A DNA stretch of 64,000 bases from CAVVNN01 sp963749605 (GCA_963749605.1 CAVVNN010000004.1:558001-622000); one strand, 5' to 3'; positions 7,625 to 16,339 are shown, counted from the stretch's first letter. The notes: generated from the letters alone by a model not told the origin. Made by a program: numbers and translations.

Positions 7625-7925
7625 CCACAGTCGCTATTCCCGCACCCATGGCGCTGAGGGCGGTGGCTCGCACGGAGACGACGGCGGTGGTGGTGGCGGT
7701 GGAGATGGCGGCAAGCTGGTCAAAGTCGCCTTCGCCCCGAATCAAATCGAGGCGGAAATGATCCAAGGCCTGCTCGCCGAGCACGGCATCGCGAGCTTGC
7801 TGAAGCGCGGCCCCGGCTTCGACGTTCCGGAGTTCATGCCGGTCGGGCCTCGGCAGGTGTTCGTCGCCGAAGGGGCGGCGACGCGGGCGCGCGAAGTGCT
7901 CGAGGGGACCCCGGGCGGCAGCTAG
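7602..7925 (+). CDS. DUF2007-type putative signal-transducing protein with Gly-rich N terminus
   Basis: A 107-residue protein overlapping the end of mec. The first 37 residues are low complexity (Ser/His, then a Gly/Asp run). The rest, from KLVKVAFAPNQIEAEMIQGLL to the C terminus, matches the small DUF2007 fold, including the typical VFVAEGAATRAREVL ending. Function is unknown. The overlap suggests co-translation with the cysteine genes. The start is uncertain; the folded part begins near residue 37. The stop shares CTAG with the convergent gene. Confidence 0.75.
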   Translation: MPSSKSPSHSRYSRTHGAEGGGSHGDDGGGGGGGDGGKLVKVAFAPNQIEAEMIQGLLAEHGIASLLKRGPGFDVPEFMPVGPRQVFVAEGAATRAREVLEGTPGGS

Positions 7926-8674
7926 TCGATGCTGGGGCGGGTCATCTCCCGCAGGTAGTCGCGCCAGGCCGACTCGATCTCACGGGTGTCGGCTTCGAAG
8001 GCGGCTTCCAGCGTGGGTCGCGCGCCGCCGGGGAGCAGTCGCAGCGCCAGCCGCTCGCAGGCGTCGGGGCCGCGCTCGGACTCCAGCAGGTCGAAGATCG
8101 TGCCGCCGAGGATCACCGCGTCGCGGCGGGAGGGGGGAAAGGCCGGCCGGGCGCTCTCGCGCAGGCGGCGGATCACCGCCGCCCGGTAGAGGCCGACCTG
8201 GCGGGCGAAGTACTGGGCGCCGCCCTCGGCCAGCCACGCCCAGCCGAGGTAGCGGGCGAAGCGACGCGGCGTCCACGAGGGCGGCAGGTCGGGGTTGTTG
8301 GCGGCGATCACGAGTTGTGCGTAGAGCCGCTCGGCGGTGCCGCGCAGCGCTTCGCGGGAGTCCTCGCCGGCGGCGCGGCGCTCCATATGGGGATCGTTGA
8401 GGACGTGCAGCTCGGTCGCCATCGCCCAGCCGGCGAGGTAGCGCCGCCCCGCCGGCGCCGCCGACCATCGCGCCGCGGGCAGGAACGGGTGCGCCATCGA
8501 GAGCCAGACGGGATTGGTGTGGACGACCACCGTGACGTCGCCCGGTACCCGCTCGAAGCGGTCCTCGAGCCGCAGGCGGAGATCCTCCATGCGGTCGAGC
8601 GTGCGCTCGGCGAAGGCGGCGTCTTCGCTGTCGTGCCGCGCGGTGAAGCTCAGCGACTTCGTCTCCACCCACAT
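7922..8674 (-). CDS. Peptidase-MA-like protein, probably lacking the metal-binding helix
   Basis: A 250-residue protein that I recognise only by fold hints. WAWLAEGGAQYFARQ resembles the WxxEGxAxY segment of gluzincin (peptidase MA) proteins, and the N-terminal third reads like their propeptide-like domain (RMEDLRLRLEDRFERVPGDV). The helix that should carry HExxH instead reads LYAQLVIAANN, with no histidine pair. It may be an inactive relative or an unrelated helical protein. No signal peptide. A -10-like TAGTCT lies 6 bases before the ATG. Confidence 0.6.
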   Translation of the reverse strand: MWVETKSLSFTARHDSEDAAFAERTLDRMEDLRLRLEDRFERVPGDVTVVVHTNPVWLSMAHPFLPAARWSAAPAGRRYLAGWAMATELHVLNDPHMERRAAGEDSREALRGTAERLYAQLVIAANNPDLPPSWTPRRFARYLGWAWLAEGGAQYFARQVGLYRAAVIRRLRESARPAFPPSRRDAVILGGTIFDLLESERGPDACERLALRLLPGGARPTLEAAFEADTREIESAWRDYLREMTRPSID

Positions 8675-8680
8675 GGATCG

Positions 8681-8686
8681 AGACTA
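8681..8686 (-). promoter_or_regulatory. Predicted -10 element, leaderless type
   Basis: TAGTCT on the reverse strand is followed by 6 bases and the ATG at 8674. The geometry fits a leaderless transcript of the peptidase-MA-like gene. Confidence 0.45.
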
Positions 8687-8703
8687 GCGAGCGAGTCTGA
8701 AGC

Positions 8704-9333
8704 TCAAACTAGGACTGGCTCGGCATCCGAGCAGACCGACTGGATCTCCTGCCGAGCCCGGTCGAACTCGTCGTCGGCCATCACCGGCGTGCCCTCGAAG
8801 GGCAGGTCTCGGTCGATCTCGACCCAGGAGCGGCAGCCGTGGAACTCCTCGCGGACCCGCACCGTGACTGGGCGGGGGATCCGATGCACTCGCAGCAGCA
8901 GCACGTGGAGCGGGTGGCGCCGCTTCCAGTTGAGCCGCTTCTCGGCGTAGTCCGGTGTCCAGACGTAGAAGGGAGAGAGACCGTCGAGCGCACGGCGGTC
9001 GGCGATCGTGAAGTGGTCGGTCACCTCGGCCCAGGCGCGCAGGCGGACGCGGTCGGGCTGTTCGATGCCGCCGTCCTGGATCAGCGCCCTCGGCGGCGGC
9101 TCCTCGTCGGGCCAGACCCCCTCTTCGAGCGCGCGGCGCAGCTCGGGGTGGTGGGACTCGCGCACGAGGTCGTTGCGCTGGTGGTCGAAGGTCGGGTAGA
9201 GGAAGAAGCGCTCGTGCTCGATCTCGAAGTGCTTGTTTTCCTCATGGATGCCGCCCTTGCGCAGCGTGAGCAGCTGCTCGCCCTCGGCGAGTGCACGGAC
9301 TGTTACGGCCCATTCCTTGAAAGCGATCGGCAT
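8704..9333 (-). CDS. DUF1802 family protein
   Basis: A 209-residue soluble protein beginning MPIAFKEWAVTVRALAEGEQ, with LRKGGIHEE, RFFLYPTFDHQ and later FYVWTPDYAEKRLNWKRRHP, a pattern I associate with DUF1802, a conserved family of unknown role. No membrane segment or metal motif stands out. It lies 29 bases upstream of the peptidase-MA-like gene on the same strand, which nevertheless seems to have its own promoter. Confidence 0.75.
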   Translation of the reverse strand: MPIAFKEWAVTVRALAEGEQLLTLRKGGIHEENKHFEIEHERFFLYPTFDHQRNDLVRESHHPELRRALEEGVWPDEEPPPRALIQDGGIEQPDRVRLRAWAEVTDHFTIADRRALDGLSPFYVWTPDYAEKRLNWKRRHPLHVLLLRVHRIPRPVTVRVREEFHGCRSWVEIDRDLPFEGTPVMADDEFDRARQEIQSVCSDAEPVLV

Positions 9334-9479
9334 TTGAAAGCTGTACCTGGGAGAAGGTTGGTGAAACTGTGACTGGGGGCAGGACGCTGCAAGACCCCTG
9401 TTTGGGCAGACCGTCCGCCCGAATCCGGCATTCTAGACCAGCGCTCCCGAATCGCCAAATTAATAGTTCGTAAACGCGG

Positions 9480-10982
9480 TCAACCGTGCCCGCCCCCGCC
9501 CGGTGTCTCGATTCTGAGCACGTCGCCGGCGCGCAGGTCGCCTTCGGCCTTGCTCTGGAGCGCCTCCCCGTTGAGCGAGTCTCGGCCTGGCGCGCCGTCG
9601 GCGCCGCCCTCGCGACCGCTCGGGGCATGGCGCCGCCGCTCGGCGATCAGGGTGAAGCGCATAGGGGCGAGCGCTTCCAGCTCGCGCACGAGCCCGTCGC
9701 CCCCTCGGTGGCGACCGCCCCCACCGCTGCCACGGCGCACCGAGAGCTCGCGAACGCGAAGGGGGAATTCGACCTCCAGCGCCTCGATCGGGGTGTTGAG
9801 GGTGTTCGACATCGCGACGTGGATTGCGCTTGGCCCGTCGGCGTCGGGACAGGCGCCCTGACCCCCGCCGAGCGTCTCGTAATAGGTGAAGCCCTCTCCC
9901 GAGAGGGTGATGTTGTTCATCGTCCCCTGCCCCTGGGCGGGGACCGGGCGGGCGCCGCCCAGGGCCGCGATGACGAGGTCGGCGACCCGGCTCGAGGTCT
10001 CGACGTTGCCCGCCGCGACCGCCGCCGGTGGGCGGGCGTTGAGCAGGCAGCCCTGCGGGGCGCGGACCTCGATCGGGCGGTAGGCGCCGGCCGAGGCTGG
10101 CGCGTCGGGGTCGGTCAGCGCCCGCACCGCGAAGAACGCCGCCGACTTGGTGACCGAAAGCGGGCAGTTGAGGTTGCCTTCGACCTGGGGGCCGGTGCCG
10201 GAGAAGTCGAGGGCGAGGCTGTCGCCGTCGATCGTCGCCGCGACTCGGAGGGTGACGTCGCGGGGCTCGCCCGAGCCGTCGTCTTCCATCGTGTCCTGCG
10301 CGGTGTAGACGCCGTTGGGGAGTTGCGCCAGCGCCGCGCGGGTGCGCCGCTCGGCGTAATCGAGGGTCGCGGCCATCCCCGCCCGCAGCCCGTCGAGGCC
10401 GTAGCGGTCGGCCAGTTCCTCGAGCCGGATCGCCCCCACCCGGTTGGCGGCGCGCTGGGCGCGCAGGTCGGCGAGCCGCTGCCGCGGCGAGCGCATCTGC
10501 GCCGCCAGCTCTTCCAGCTCGCGCTCGCCGGCGAGGGTGGGTGGGATCACCAGGCCCTCCTCCTCCAGTCGGGTCGAACCGGCGGGCATCCCGCCGGGAC
10601 TCGGCCCTCCGACGTCGGCGTGGTGGGCGCGGCTGGCCGCGAACCCGAGCAGGGCGCCCTGCCGGAAGACGGGCGAAACGATCGTGATGTCCGGAAGGTG
10701 GGTTCCTCCCCGGTAGGGGTCGTTGAGCATCCACGACTCTCCGGGCCGGAGGTCCTGCTCGAGCACCACGGCTACGGCCTCGGGCATGGAGCCGAGGTGG
10801 ACGGGTATGTGCTCGGCCTGCATCGCCATCTCGCCGCCGGCGTCGAACAGCGCCGTCGAGCAGTCGCGCCGCTCCTTGATGTTGGCTGAGTGGGAGGCCC
10901 GGATCAGGACCGCCCCCATCTCCTCGCAGGCCGAGCGCAGGGCGCCGGCGAGAACCTGGAGGGCGATCGGGTCTAGGCTCAT
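9480..10982 (-). CDS. hyuB: Hydantoinase B / oxoprolinase family protein
   Basis: About 500 residues; the HyuB subunit of ATP-dependent hydantoinase/5-oxoprolinase enzymes. Family marks are SHSANIKERRDCSTALFD, GSMPEAV, LNDPYRGGTHLPDITIVSP and RAHHADVGG, all near the N terminus. The ATG at 10982 is chosen because it overlaps the hyuA stop as ATGA and family similarity starts right there; the frame stays open upstream only as a shadow of hyuA. The exact substrate (hydantoin, N-methylhydantoin, oxoproline) cannot be read from sequence. The 146 bases between this stop and the DUF1802 start hold nothing I can identify. Confidence 0.92.
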   Translation of the reverse strand: MSLDPIALQVLAGALRSACEEMGAVLIRASHSANIKERRDCSTALFDAGGEMAMQAEHIPVHLGSMPEAVAVVLEQDLRPGESWMLNDPYRGGTHLPDITIVSPVFRQGALLGFAASRAHHADVGGPSPGGMPAGSTRLEEEGLVIPPTLAGERELEELAAQMRSPRQRLADLRAQRAANRVGAIRLEELADRYGLDGLRAGMAATLDYAERRTRAALAQLPNGVYTAQDTMEDDGSGEPRDVTLRVAATIDGDSLALDFSGTGPQVEGNLNCPLSVTKSAAFFAVRALTDPDAPASAGAYRPIEVRAPQGCLLNARPPAAVAAGNVETSSRVADLVIAALGGARPVPAQGQGTMNNITLSGEGFTYYETLGGGQGACPDADGPSAIHVAMSNTLNTPIEALEVEFPLRVRELSVRRGSGGGGRHRGGDGLVRELEALAPMRFTLIAERRRHAPSGREGGADGAPGRDSLNGEALQSKAEGDLRAGDVLRIETPGGGGHG

Positions 10983-12961
10983 CGGACCGCCCTTTCGGCA
11001 ACGATCGTCCCGGCCCCGTCGACCTCGGCTCTCCAGCCAGGCGGCAACACGAAGGTCGCCTCCGGCAGCTCGAAGATCGCAGGGCCATCGGCACGGAGCC
11101 CGGCCGGCGGCTCGCCGCGCAGCACCAGGGTGTCGAGCCACTCGCCGCCGAAGCGGGCAGGCCGGTTGATCTGCGCCGGTGGCTCTCCGGAGGCCGCTCG
11201 GGGCTGTGGATGCTGTCCGGCGGCGACCATAGCCAGGCGGATGTGGACCAGCTCGACCTCGCCGTCGGGGTCGCGGTAGCCGTAGCGCTCCTCGTGGGCC
11301 GCGGCGAATCGCTCCCGCAGGTCGGCGGGATCCGGGTCCGGCGGCCCCGGAACGGCCAGCTCGAAAGCCTGGCCCCGGTAGCGCATCTCGTAGACGGCTT
11401 CGGGCTCGGCCCCCGCAAGACCGCGTCCGGCGCCGGCGACCAGCTCGGCGACCTCCCGCCCGATGCGCTCCGCGCTCAGCTCGGGCTCGTGCAGCATCAC
11501 CGTGCGGGCGGTGTCGCGGCGGCGATCCGACGCGCAGAGGCCCAGCGCCGAGAGGACCCCGCCTGCGCGGGGGCAGAGGATCCTCCCGATCTCCAGCTCG
11601 GCCGCAATCGCCGCGGCGTGCATCGGGCCGGCGCCGCCGAACGGGAGCAGGGCGAACCCGCGCGGGTCGACGCCGCGCTCGACCGTCATCACCCTCAGCG
11701 CTCGCACCATCTCCTGGTTGGCGACCCGGACGATCCCCTCGGCGGTCTCCAGCTCGCCCAGCCCGAGCGCGCCGGCCAGCTCCGCGACCGTCGCCTCCGC
11801 CGCGCCACGGTCCAGCGTCATGCCGCCGGCCAGCTCCGAATCGGCGGCGAGGTAGCCGAGCACCAGGTTGGCGTCCGTGACGGTCGGCTCGGCGCCGCCG
11901 CGGCCGTAGCAGGCGGGCCCGGGGTCGGCGCCCGCCGAGCGCGGACCGACGCGCAGCGCTCCGCCGGGGTCGCGCCAGCCGACCGAGCCGCCGCCGGCGC
12001 CGACGGTGTGGATGTCGACCATCGGCAGCTGGATCGCCCGGCCCCCGATGCGTCGCGAATCGGTTCGCCTGACCTCGCCGCCCTCGACCACGCAGACGTC
12101 GCAGGAGGTTCCGCCCATGTCGAAGCCGACGGCGTTGCCGTCGCCGCAGGCGCGGGCGAGGAGGCCGGCGCCGACCGCTCCCCCGGCCGGGCCGGAGAGC
12201 ACGCTCCAGGCGCCCGCCCGCGCTGCCTCCTCCGCCTCGGCGACGCCGCCCGAGGACTGCATCACCAGCGGCCGCGGGAGCCCCGCCTCGGCCGCGGCCT
12301 CGCCGAGCCGGCCCAGGTAGCGGCCGAGCAGGGGGGAGAGGTAAGCGTCGATCGTGGTGGTCGAGCAGCGCTCGTACTCGCGGAAGAGGGGCAGGACCTC
12401 GTGGGAGGCGGAGACGTGGACGCTGGGCAGCTCGCGCCTCAGGTGCTCGGCGATGCGCCGCTCATGGGCGGGGTCGAGGTAGGAGAAGAGCAGGCAGACG
12501 GCGACCGATTCGGCGCCGGACTCGCGCACCAGCTGCGCCAGGCGGCTGGGTTCCTCCGGCGCCAACGGCTCCACGATTCCCTCGGGCCCGACCCGCTCGG
12601 AGGCCTCGAAGCGCAGCTCCGGCTCGACCAGCGGGGCCGGCTTCGGGGTGCAGAGCCGGTAGAGCTCGGGGCGGTCCTGGCGGCCGATCTCGAGCAGGTC
12701 GGCGAAGCCGCGGGTGGCGATCAGCGCCGTGCGGGCGCCGCGTTCCTCCAGCAGCGCGTTGGTGCCCACGGTCATTCCGTGCGAGAACGCCTCGACCTGC
12801 GAGGCCCCCGCGCCAGCCAGCCGCAGCACCTTCTCGATCGCCGCCATCACCCCGGCCGACTCCTCGCCGGGCGTGGTCGGGACCTTGGCCGTGTGGATCG
12901 CGGTCCCGTCGAGCAGGACCGCGTCGGTGAAGGTTCCGCCGACGTCGACCCCGAGGATCAT
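10979..12961 (-). CDS. hyuA: Hydantoinase A / oxoprolinase family protein
   Basis: A 660-residue ASKHA-fold ATP-binding subunit. The N terminus ILGVDVGGTFTDAVLL is the phosphate-1 loop, and GFDMGGTSCDVCVVEGG and LPFGGAGPMHAAAIAAELEI are further family blocks. It pairs with HyuB to open a cyclic amide using ATP. It starts 10 bases after the nadB stop and overlaps hyuB. N-methylhydantoinase and 5-oxoprolinase look alike at this level. Confidence 0.92.
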   Translation of the reverse strand: MILGVDVGGTFTDAVLLDGTAIHTAKVPTTPGEESAGVMAAIEKVLRLAGAGASQVEAFSHGMTVGTNALLEERGARTALIATRGFADLLEIGRQDRPELYRLCTPKPAPLVEPELRFEASERVGPEGIVEPLAPEEPSRLAQLVRESGAESVAVCLLFSYLDPAHERRIAEHLRRELPSVHVSASHEVLPLFREYERCSTTTIDAYLSPLLGRYLGRLGEAAAEAGLPRPLVMQSSGGVAEAEEAARAGAWSVLSGPAGGAVGAGLLARACGDGNAVGFDMGGTSCDVCVVEGGEVRRTDSRRIGGRAIQLPMVDIHTVGAGGGSVGWRDPGGALRVGPRSAGADPGPACYGRGGAEPTVTDANLVLGYLAADSELAGGMTLDRGAAEATVAELAGALGLGELETAEGIVRVANQEMVRALRVMTVERGVDPRGFALLPFGGAGPMHAAAIAAELEIGRILCPRAGGVLSALGLCASDRRRDTARTVMLHEPELSAERIGREVAELVAGAGRGLAGAEPEAVYEMRYRGQAFELAVPGPPDPDPADLRERFAAAHEERYGYRDPDGEVELVHIRLAMVAAGQHPQPRAASGEPPAQINRPARFGGEWLDTLVLRGEPPAGLRADGPAIFELPEATFVLPPGWRAEVDGAGTIVAERAVR

Positions 12962-12971
12962 GGCCTGAAGC

Positions 12972-14417
12972 TCACAGCCACTCCTCGCGCCGGACCTCCC
13001 CGTTCGCGGCGAGCACGAGGTGGGTGCCGTCGAGCGCGTGGTCGATGTCGGGGCAGTCGGTGCGGAGGTGGCCGCCGCGCGACTCGCGGCGCTCCAGTGC
13101 GCAGGTTGCTATCGCCCTCGCGAGGGGATAGGGGTCGGCCTGCAGCTCGCGCAGCTCGTCGGGACGGCGTATCGCGCCGGCGAGCCTCCAGACCGCGTCC
13201 CGGGTCTCTGCACTGGGCGGCTCGAAGCGCCACTCGGGGGGCGGGGGGCGCGTGCCGGCGGCGGATTCCACGAGCGCGGCCGTCGCGGTTCGGCCGCCGA
13301 ACACGAAGCACTCTGTGAGCGAGTTGGAGGCGAGGCGGTTGGCGCCGTGCAGACCCGTGCAGGAGCACTCGCCGACGGCGTAGAGGCCGGGGAGCGAGGA
13401 GCGCCCGTCGAGGTCGACCGCGATACCTCCCATCGCGTAGTGGGCCGCCGGGGCGACTGGCACCGGCGCCGAGCGCGGATCCAGTCCCGCGTCGGCGAGC
13501 GACTCGAAGACGCTGGGGAAGCGAGTGGGGTCGACGTTGCGCAGGTCGAGCTTGACGTCGCCGGTGCGGTCGGCCTCCATGCGGTCGAGGATCGCCGCGG
13601 TGACCACGTCGCGCGGCGCCAGCTCGTCGGTGAACCGCCCTCCCGAGGCGTCGAGCAGAGTCGCCCCCTCGCCGCGGATCGCCTCGGTGATCAGCCGCCC
13701 GTCGAAGCGGGTGCCGGGGAGGGCGAGGGCTGTCGGGTGGAACTGGCAGAACTCGAGATCGGCGAGGTCGGCCCCGGCGGCGGACGCCAACACCGGCCCG
13801 GCGCCGATCGCTCCGCGGGGGTTGGTCGTTCGTCGCCACAGCGCCGCGGCGCCCCCGGTGGCAAGCACGGTCGCGGCCGCGCCGATCGGGCCGGCGTCGC
13901 TGATCACCCCATGGCAGCGCTCGCCGTCGCTCCAAAGGGCCGTTGCCGAGGTCTTTTCCCGCACTTCGATCCGGTTCTCGATCGCGACCATCGCGGCCAG
14001 CTTCGAGGTGATCTCGTGTCCGGTCTGGCTTCCCCCGGAGTGGACTATGCGCCGGCTTGCGTGCCCTCCCTCGAGCCCGAGCGCCAGCCGGCCCTCGTGG
14101 TCGAGGTCGAAGACGACTCCGCGCGCGAGCAGGTCCCTCACCGCCCCGGGAGCCTCTCCGACCAGCACTCGCACCGCCGACGGGCGGCAGAGATCGCGCC
14201 CCGCCACGATCGTGTCGGCGGCATGGCGGTCCGGCGAGTCGCCGGGCTCCAGCGCCGCGGCCAGCCCTCCCTGCGCCCAGAAGCTCGCGCTCTGCGGGAG
14301 GGGGGTGCGGGAGAGGAGGCAGACGGCTCCGCCCTGCTCGGCCGCGCGCAGCGCGGTCCACAGGCCCGCCGCCCCGCCGCCGATGACGACGACGTCGAAC
14401 TCCGGGTCGGTGACTAT
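12972..14417 (-). CDS. nadB: L-aspartate oxidase NadB, start codon not canonical
   Basis: A flavoprotein oxidising L-aspartate to iminoaspartate for NAD synthesis. The FAD loop VVVIGGGAAGLWTALRAAE, the SFWAQGGLAAAL block and the C-terminal GLHGANRLASNSL block identify it. The frame is open without interruption, but there is no ATG, GTG or TTG before GTG 14207, which lies beyond the FAD loop and would delete it. The natural start falls at ATA 14417 or GTC 14414, exactly at the TAG of the upstream coiled-coil gene. A non-standard start or a base error is likely. About 481 residues are expected; no nadA or nadC is nearby. Confidence 0.85.
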   Translation of the reverse strand: MVTDPEFDVVVIGGGAAGLWTALRAAEQGGAVCLLSRTPLPQSASFWAQGGLAAALEPGDSPDRHAADTIVAGRDLCRPSAVRVLVGEAPGAVRDLLARGVVFDLDHEGRLALGLEGGHASRRIVHSGGSQTGHEITSKLAAMVAIENRIEVREKTSATALWSDGERCHGVISDAGPIGAAATVLATGGAAALWRRTTNPRGAIGAGPVLASAAGADLADLEFCQFHPTALALPGTRFDGRLITEAIRGEGATLLDASGGRFTDELAPRDVVTAAILDRMEADRTGDVKLDLRNVDPTRFPSVFESLADAGLDPRSAPVPVAPAAHYAMGGIAVDLDGRSSLPGLYAVGECSCTGLHGANRLASNSLTECFVFGGRTATAALVESAAGTRPPPPEWRFEPPSAETRDAVWRLAGAIRRPDELRELQADPYPLARAIATCALERRESRGGHLRTDCPDIDHALDGTHLVLAANGEVRREEWL

Positions 14418-14830
14418 CGACGCCCTGCCTCTCGTCTGATCGCCTCGATCTGCCCGCGCAGCCAGGCGGCTGCCGCTTCGCGGGAGCCCGCCTCGCGCTC
14501 GGTGGCGCTCCGCTCGGCCGCCTCGATCCGCTGCTCGGCGGCGGCGGCCTGGGCCTCGATCTCGGCGAGGCGGCTTTCGGCGGCGGCGATCGCCTGCTCC
14601 CTGGCGGCGCGCTCCCGCTTCAGCTCCTCATCGTGCGCGGCCTTCAGCTCCTCTACGGCCTGAGCGGCGGCGAGTCGCTCCTTCTCGAGGTTCGCCTCCA
14701 GCGCCCGGATCTCGGCGACGGCGCGCCGCTCTGCCGCCTCGGCGACCTCGGTCGCCTCCTGCAGCCGGCGCTTGGCTCCCTCGACCTGCGCGTCGAGACC
14801 CTCTGTCGGCTCGGCGGTCTCCTCGCTCAT
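14414..14830 (-). CDS. Alanine/glutamate-rich coiled-coil protein
   Basis: A 138-residue charged protein that is almost one continuous coiled coil: heptad-like runs rich in Ala, Glu, Arg and Leu from about residue 15 to 115, with no cysteines and no signal peptide. I recognise no family. It overlaps the upstream glycosyltransferase by ATGA and its stop touches the nadB start, so it belongs to the same operon. A structural or scaffolding role is only a guess. Confidence 0.7.
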   Translation of the reverse strand: MSEETAEPTEGLDAQVEGAKRRLQEATEVAEAAERRAVAEIRALEANLEKERLAAAQAVEELKAAHDEELKRERAAREQAIAAAESRLAEIEAQAAAAEQRIEAAERSATEREAGSREAAAAWLRGQIEAIRREAGRR

Positions 14831-15786
14831 TGGTTGCTCAATCTAACTGAGGTGGCGGTGACGTCACGGTAGGCGGCGAGGACTCGCTCGGCCATGCGGG
14901 CCGCGGACAGCGAGGCGACGCGGCCGGCGCCCTGAACGCGGGCGCCGCTGGCGGCGAGGTGGGGCTGGACCGCGGCGCTCCACACGGACGTCTCGTATGG
15001 CGCGCATAGGCACCCTGCGATCCCTCGCAGCGCGTAGGGGGCGGCGCCGACCGGGGTCGAGAGCACGGGCACGTCGCAGGCGAGCGCCTCGACGCACGCC
15101 AGCCCGAAGCCCTCGTAATCCGAGGTGACGAGGACCGCGTTGGCGGCGTTGATCCAAAGCGGCATCTCGTCGGGGTCGATGGCTCCGCCTGTCAGCAGCT
15201 CGGCGTCGCAGGCCGTCGCCAGCTCAGCGGCTCGGTCGTGGCGCTTCTCGGGGCGCGCCGGATTGGCGGGAAAGAGCAGGTAGCGGCCGTTTGGCTTCAG
15301 GTCCAGTCTCCGCCGCGCCTCCTCGCGCGACAGCGGCCCGAACCGGTCCAGGTCGGGGCCGCAGGGGAGGACCGCGGCGCCCGGGACATGGGGCAGCCCC
15401 GGCCTTCCGTCCTCGGGGGCGAACAGCGCCCGCGAGACGGCGGCGACCAAGTCGGCGCGCCAGGCGAGGCGGCGGGAGAGCGGTCCGACCGCCCAGTGGC
15501 GCACGTCGGTGCCGTGGAAGGTGACGACGAGCGGGTGGGCGCCGGCGAGCCGAGCGCACCAACCCGCCAGCCCGTAATGGGCGTGGACTAGGTCGAAGCG
15601 CTCGCGCCGCAGCAGGCCGCGCAATCGCCTCGTCGCCGGTATGTACTCGCGGCTACCGGGCGGGAAGCTGAAGACGTCGACCTCGACCCCGTGCCGTCGA
15701 ATCTCGTCGACCTGGTCGAGGACCCAGCGCCCCCGCTGTGGCGCCGAGGGATCGGGCTCGAAGTTGGTGACGACAAGGATTCGCAC
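14827..15786 (-). CDS. Glycosyltransferase, family 4-like (GT-B fold)
   Basis: A 319-residue GT-B glycosyltransferase. It opens MRILVVTNFEPDP, has an acceptor-side DLVHAHYGLAG segment, and carries the donor-binding C-terminal motif GFGLACVEALACDVPVLSTPVG. It probably adds a sugar from a nucleotide donor on the cytoplasmic side; the acceptor is unknown. GTG start with TACCCT seven bases before it, so it is probably the leaderless first gene of the operon leading to nadB-hyuA-hyuB. Confidence 0.88.
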   Translation of the reverse strand: MRILVVTNFEPDPSAPQRGRWVLDQVDEIRRHGVEVDVFSFPPGSREYIPATRRLRGLLRRERFDLVHAHYGLAGWCARLAGAHPLVVTFHGTDVRHWAVGPLSRRLAWRADLVAAVSRALFAPEDGRPGLPHVPGAAVLPCGPDLDRFGPLSREEARRRLDLKPNGRYLLFPANPARPEKRHDRAAELATACDAELLTGGAIDPDEMPLWINAANAVLVTSDYEGFGLACVEALACDVPVLSTPVGAAPYALRGIAGCLCAPYETSVWSAAVQPHLAASGARVQGAGRVASLSAARMAERVLAAYRDVTATSVRLSNQ

Positions 15787-15793
15787 CGAGCTG

Positions 15794-15799
15794 AGGGTA
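15794..15799 (-). promoter_or_regulatory. Predicted -10 element, leaderless type
   Basis: Reverse-strand TACCCT followed by exactly 7 bases and the GTG at 15786. It would drive the glycosyltransferase-nadB-hyuAB operon without a 5' leader. Confidence 0.45.
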
Positions 15800-15828
15800 T
15801 CCGCGGCCCGGCGCTTTCGTCGGGAAGC

Positions 15829-16248
15829 TCAGCTGAGCCGAACGCCCCCGTTCTCGGTGAGCGTCCAGTGAGGGTTGTGGGCGACCTCCCAGGGGTGGCC
15901 GTCGGGGTCGATGAAGACCGCGCTGTAGCCGCCCCAGAAGGTCTCGGCGGGCTCGCGACCGATCGTCGCCCCGGCGGCTCGCGCCTCCTCGGTGACCGCG
16001 TCGACCTCCTCGGGGGCGCCGAGGTTGAGCGCCAGCGTCACGCCTCCTGAGCCCGGCGAGTCCTCGACGCAGCTGTCCTCGGCCAGCCTCGCGCGGTCCC
16101 ACAGCGACAGCACCATGTCGCCCGCCTGGAAGAAGACGACGTCGTCACCGGGCTCGGCTCCGGTACTCCATCCCAGCGCTTCGTAGAAGCTGCGGGCGCG
16201 ACCGAGGTCGGAAACCCCGAGGGTGACCACGTTGACCCGCTGCTTCAT
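15829..16248 (-). CDS. VOC family protein
   Basis: A 139-residue single-domain VOC protein. It begins MKQRVNVVTLGVSDLGRARS with FYEALGW, and ends with the FIDPDGHPWEVAHNPH signature used for metal binding in this fold. The two halves of the domain are both present, so it is complete. The substrate is unknown; it may be a glyoxalase-like or resistance-type enzyme. It stands between two unrelated units. Confidence 0.88.
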   Translation of the reverse strand: MKQRVNVVTLGVSDLGRARSFYEALGWSTGAEPGDDVVFFQAGDMVLSLWDRARLAEDSCVEDSPGSGGVTLALNLGAPEEVDAVTEEARAAGATIGREPAETFWGGYSAVFIDPDGHPWEVAHNPHWTLTENGGVRLS

Positions 16249-16339
16249 GCGTACAGGTTCTCACCTGCGCGGAATGCCGGGTGATGGTTTGGCCGGAATT
16301 CGGTTCCTAAGTTGTTGCACCCTGGTCTGGATCGGTGCG

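Noticed and set aside
9334..9479. Possible tRNA or small RNA in the gap between hyuB and the DUF1802 gene
   Set aside because: No cloverleaf, T-loop consensus or stable stem was found on either strand.
9460..11418. 652-residue reverse frame across hyuB and the end of hyuA
   Set aside because: Arg/Pro-rich translation in a different frame; hyuA and hyuB explain the region fully.
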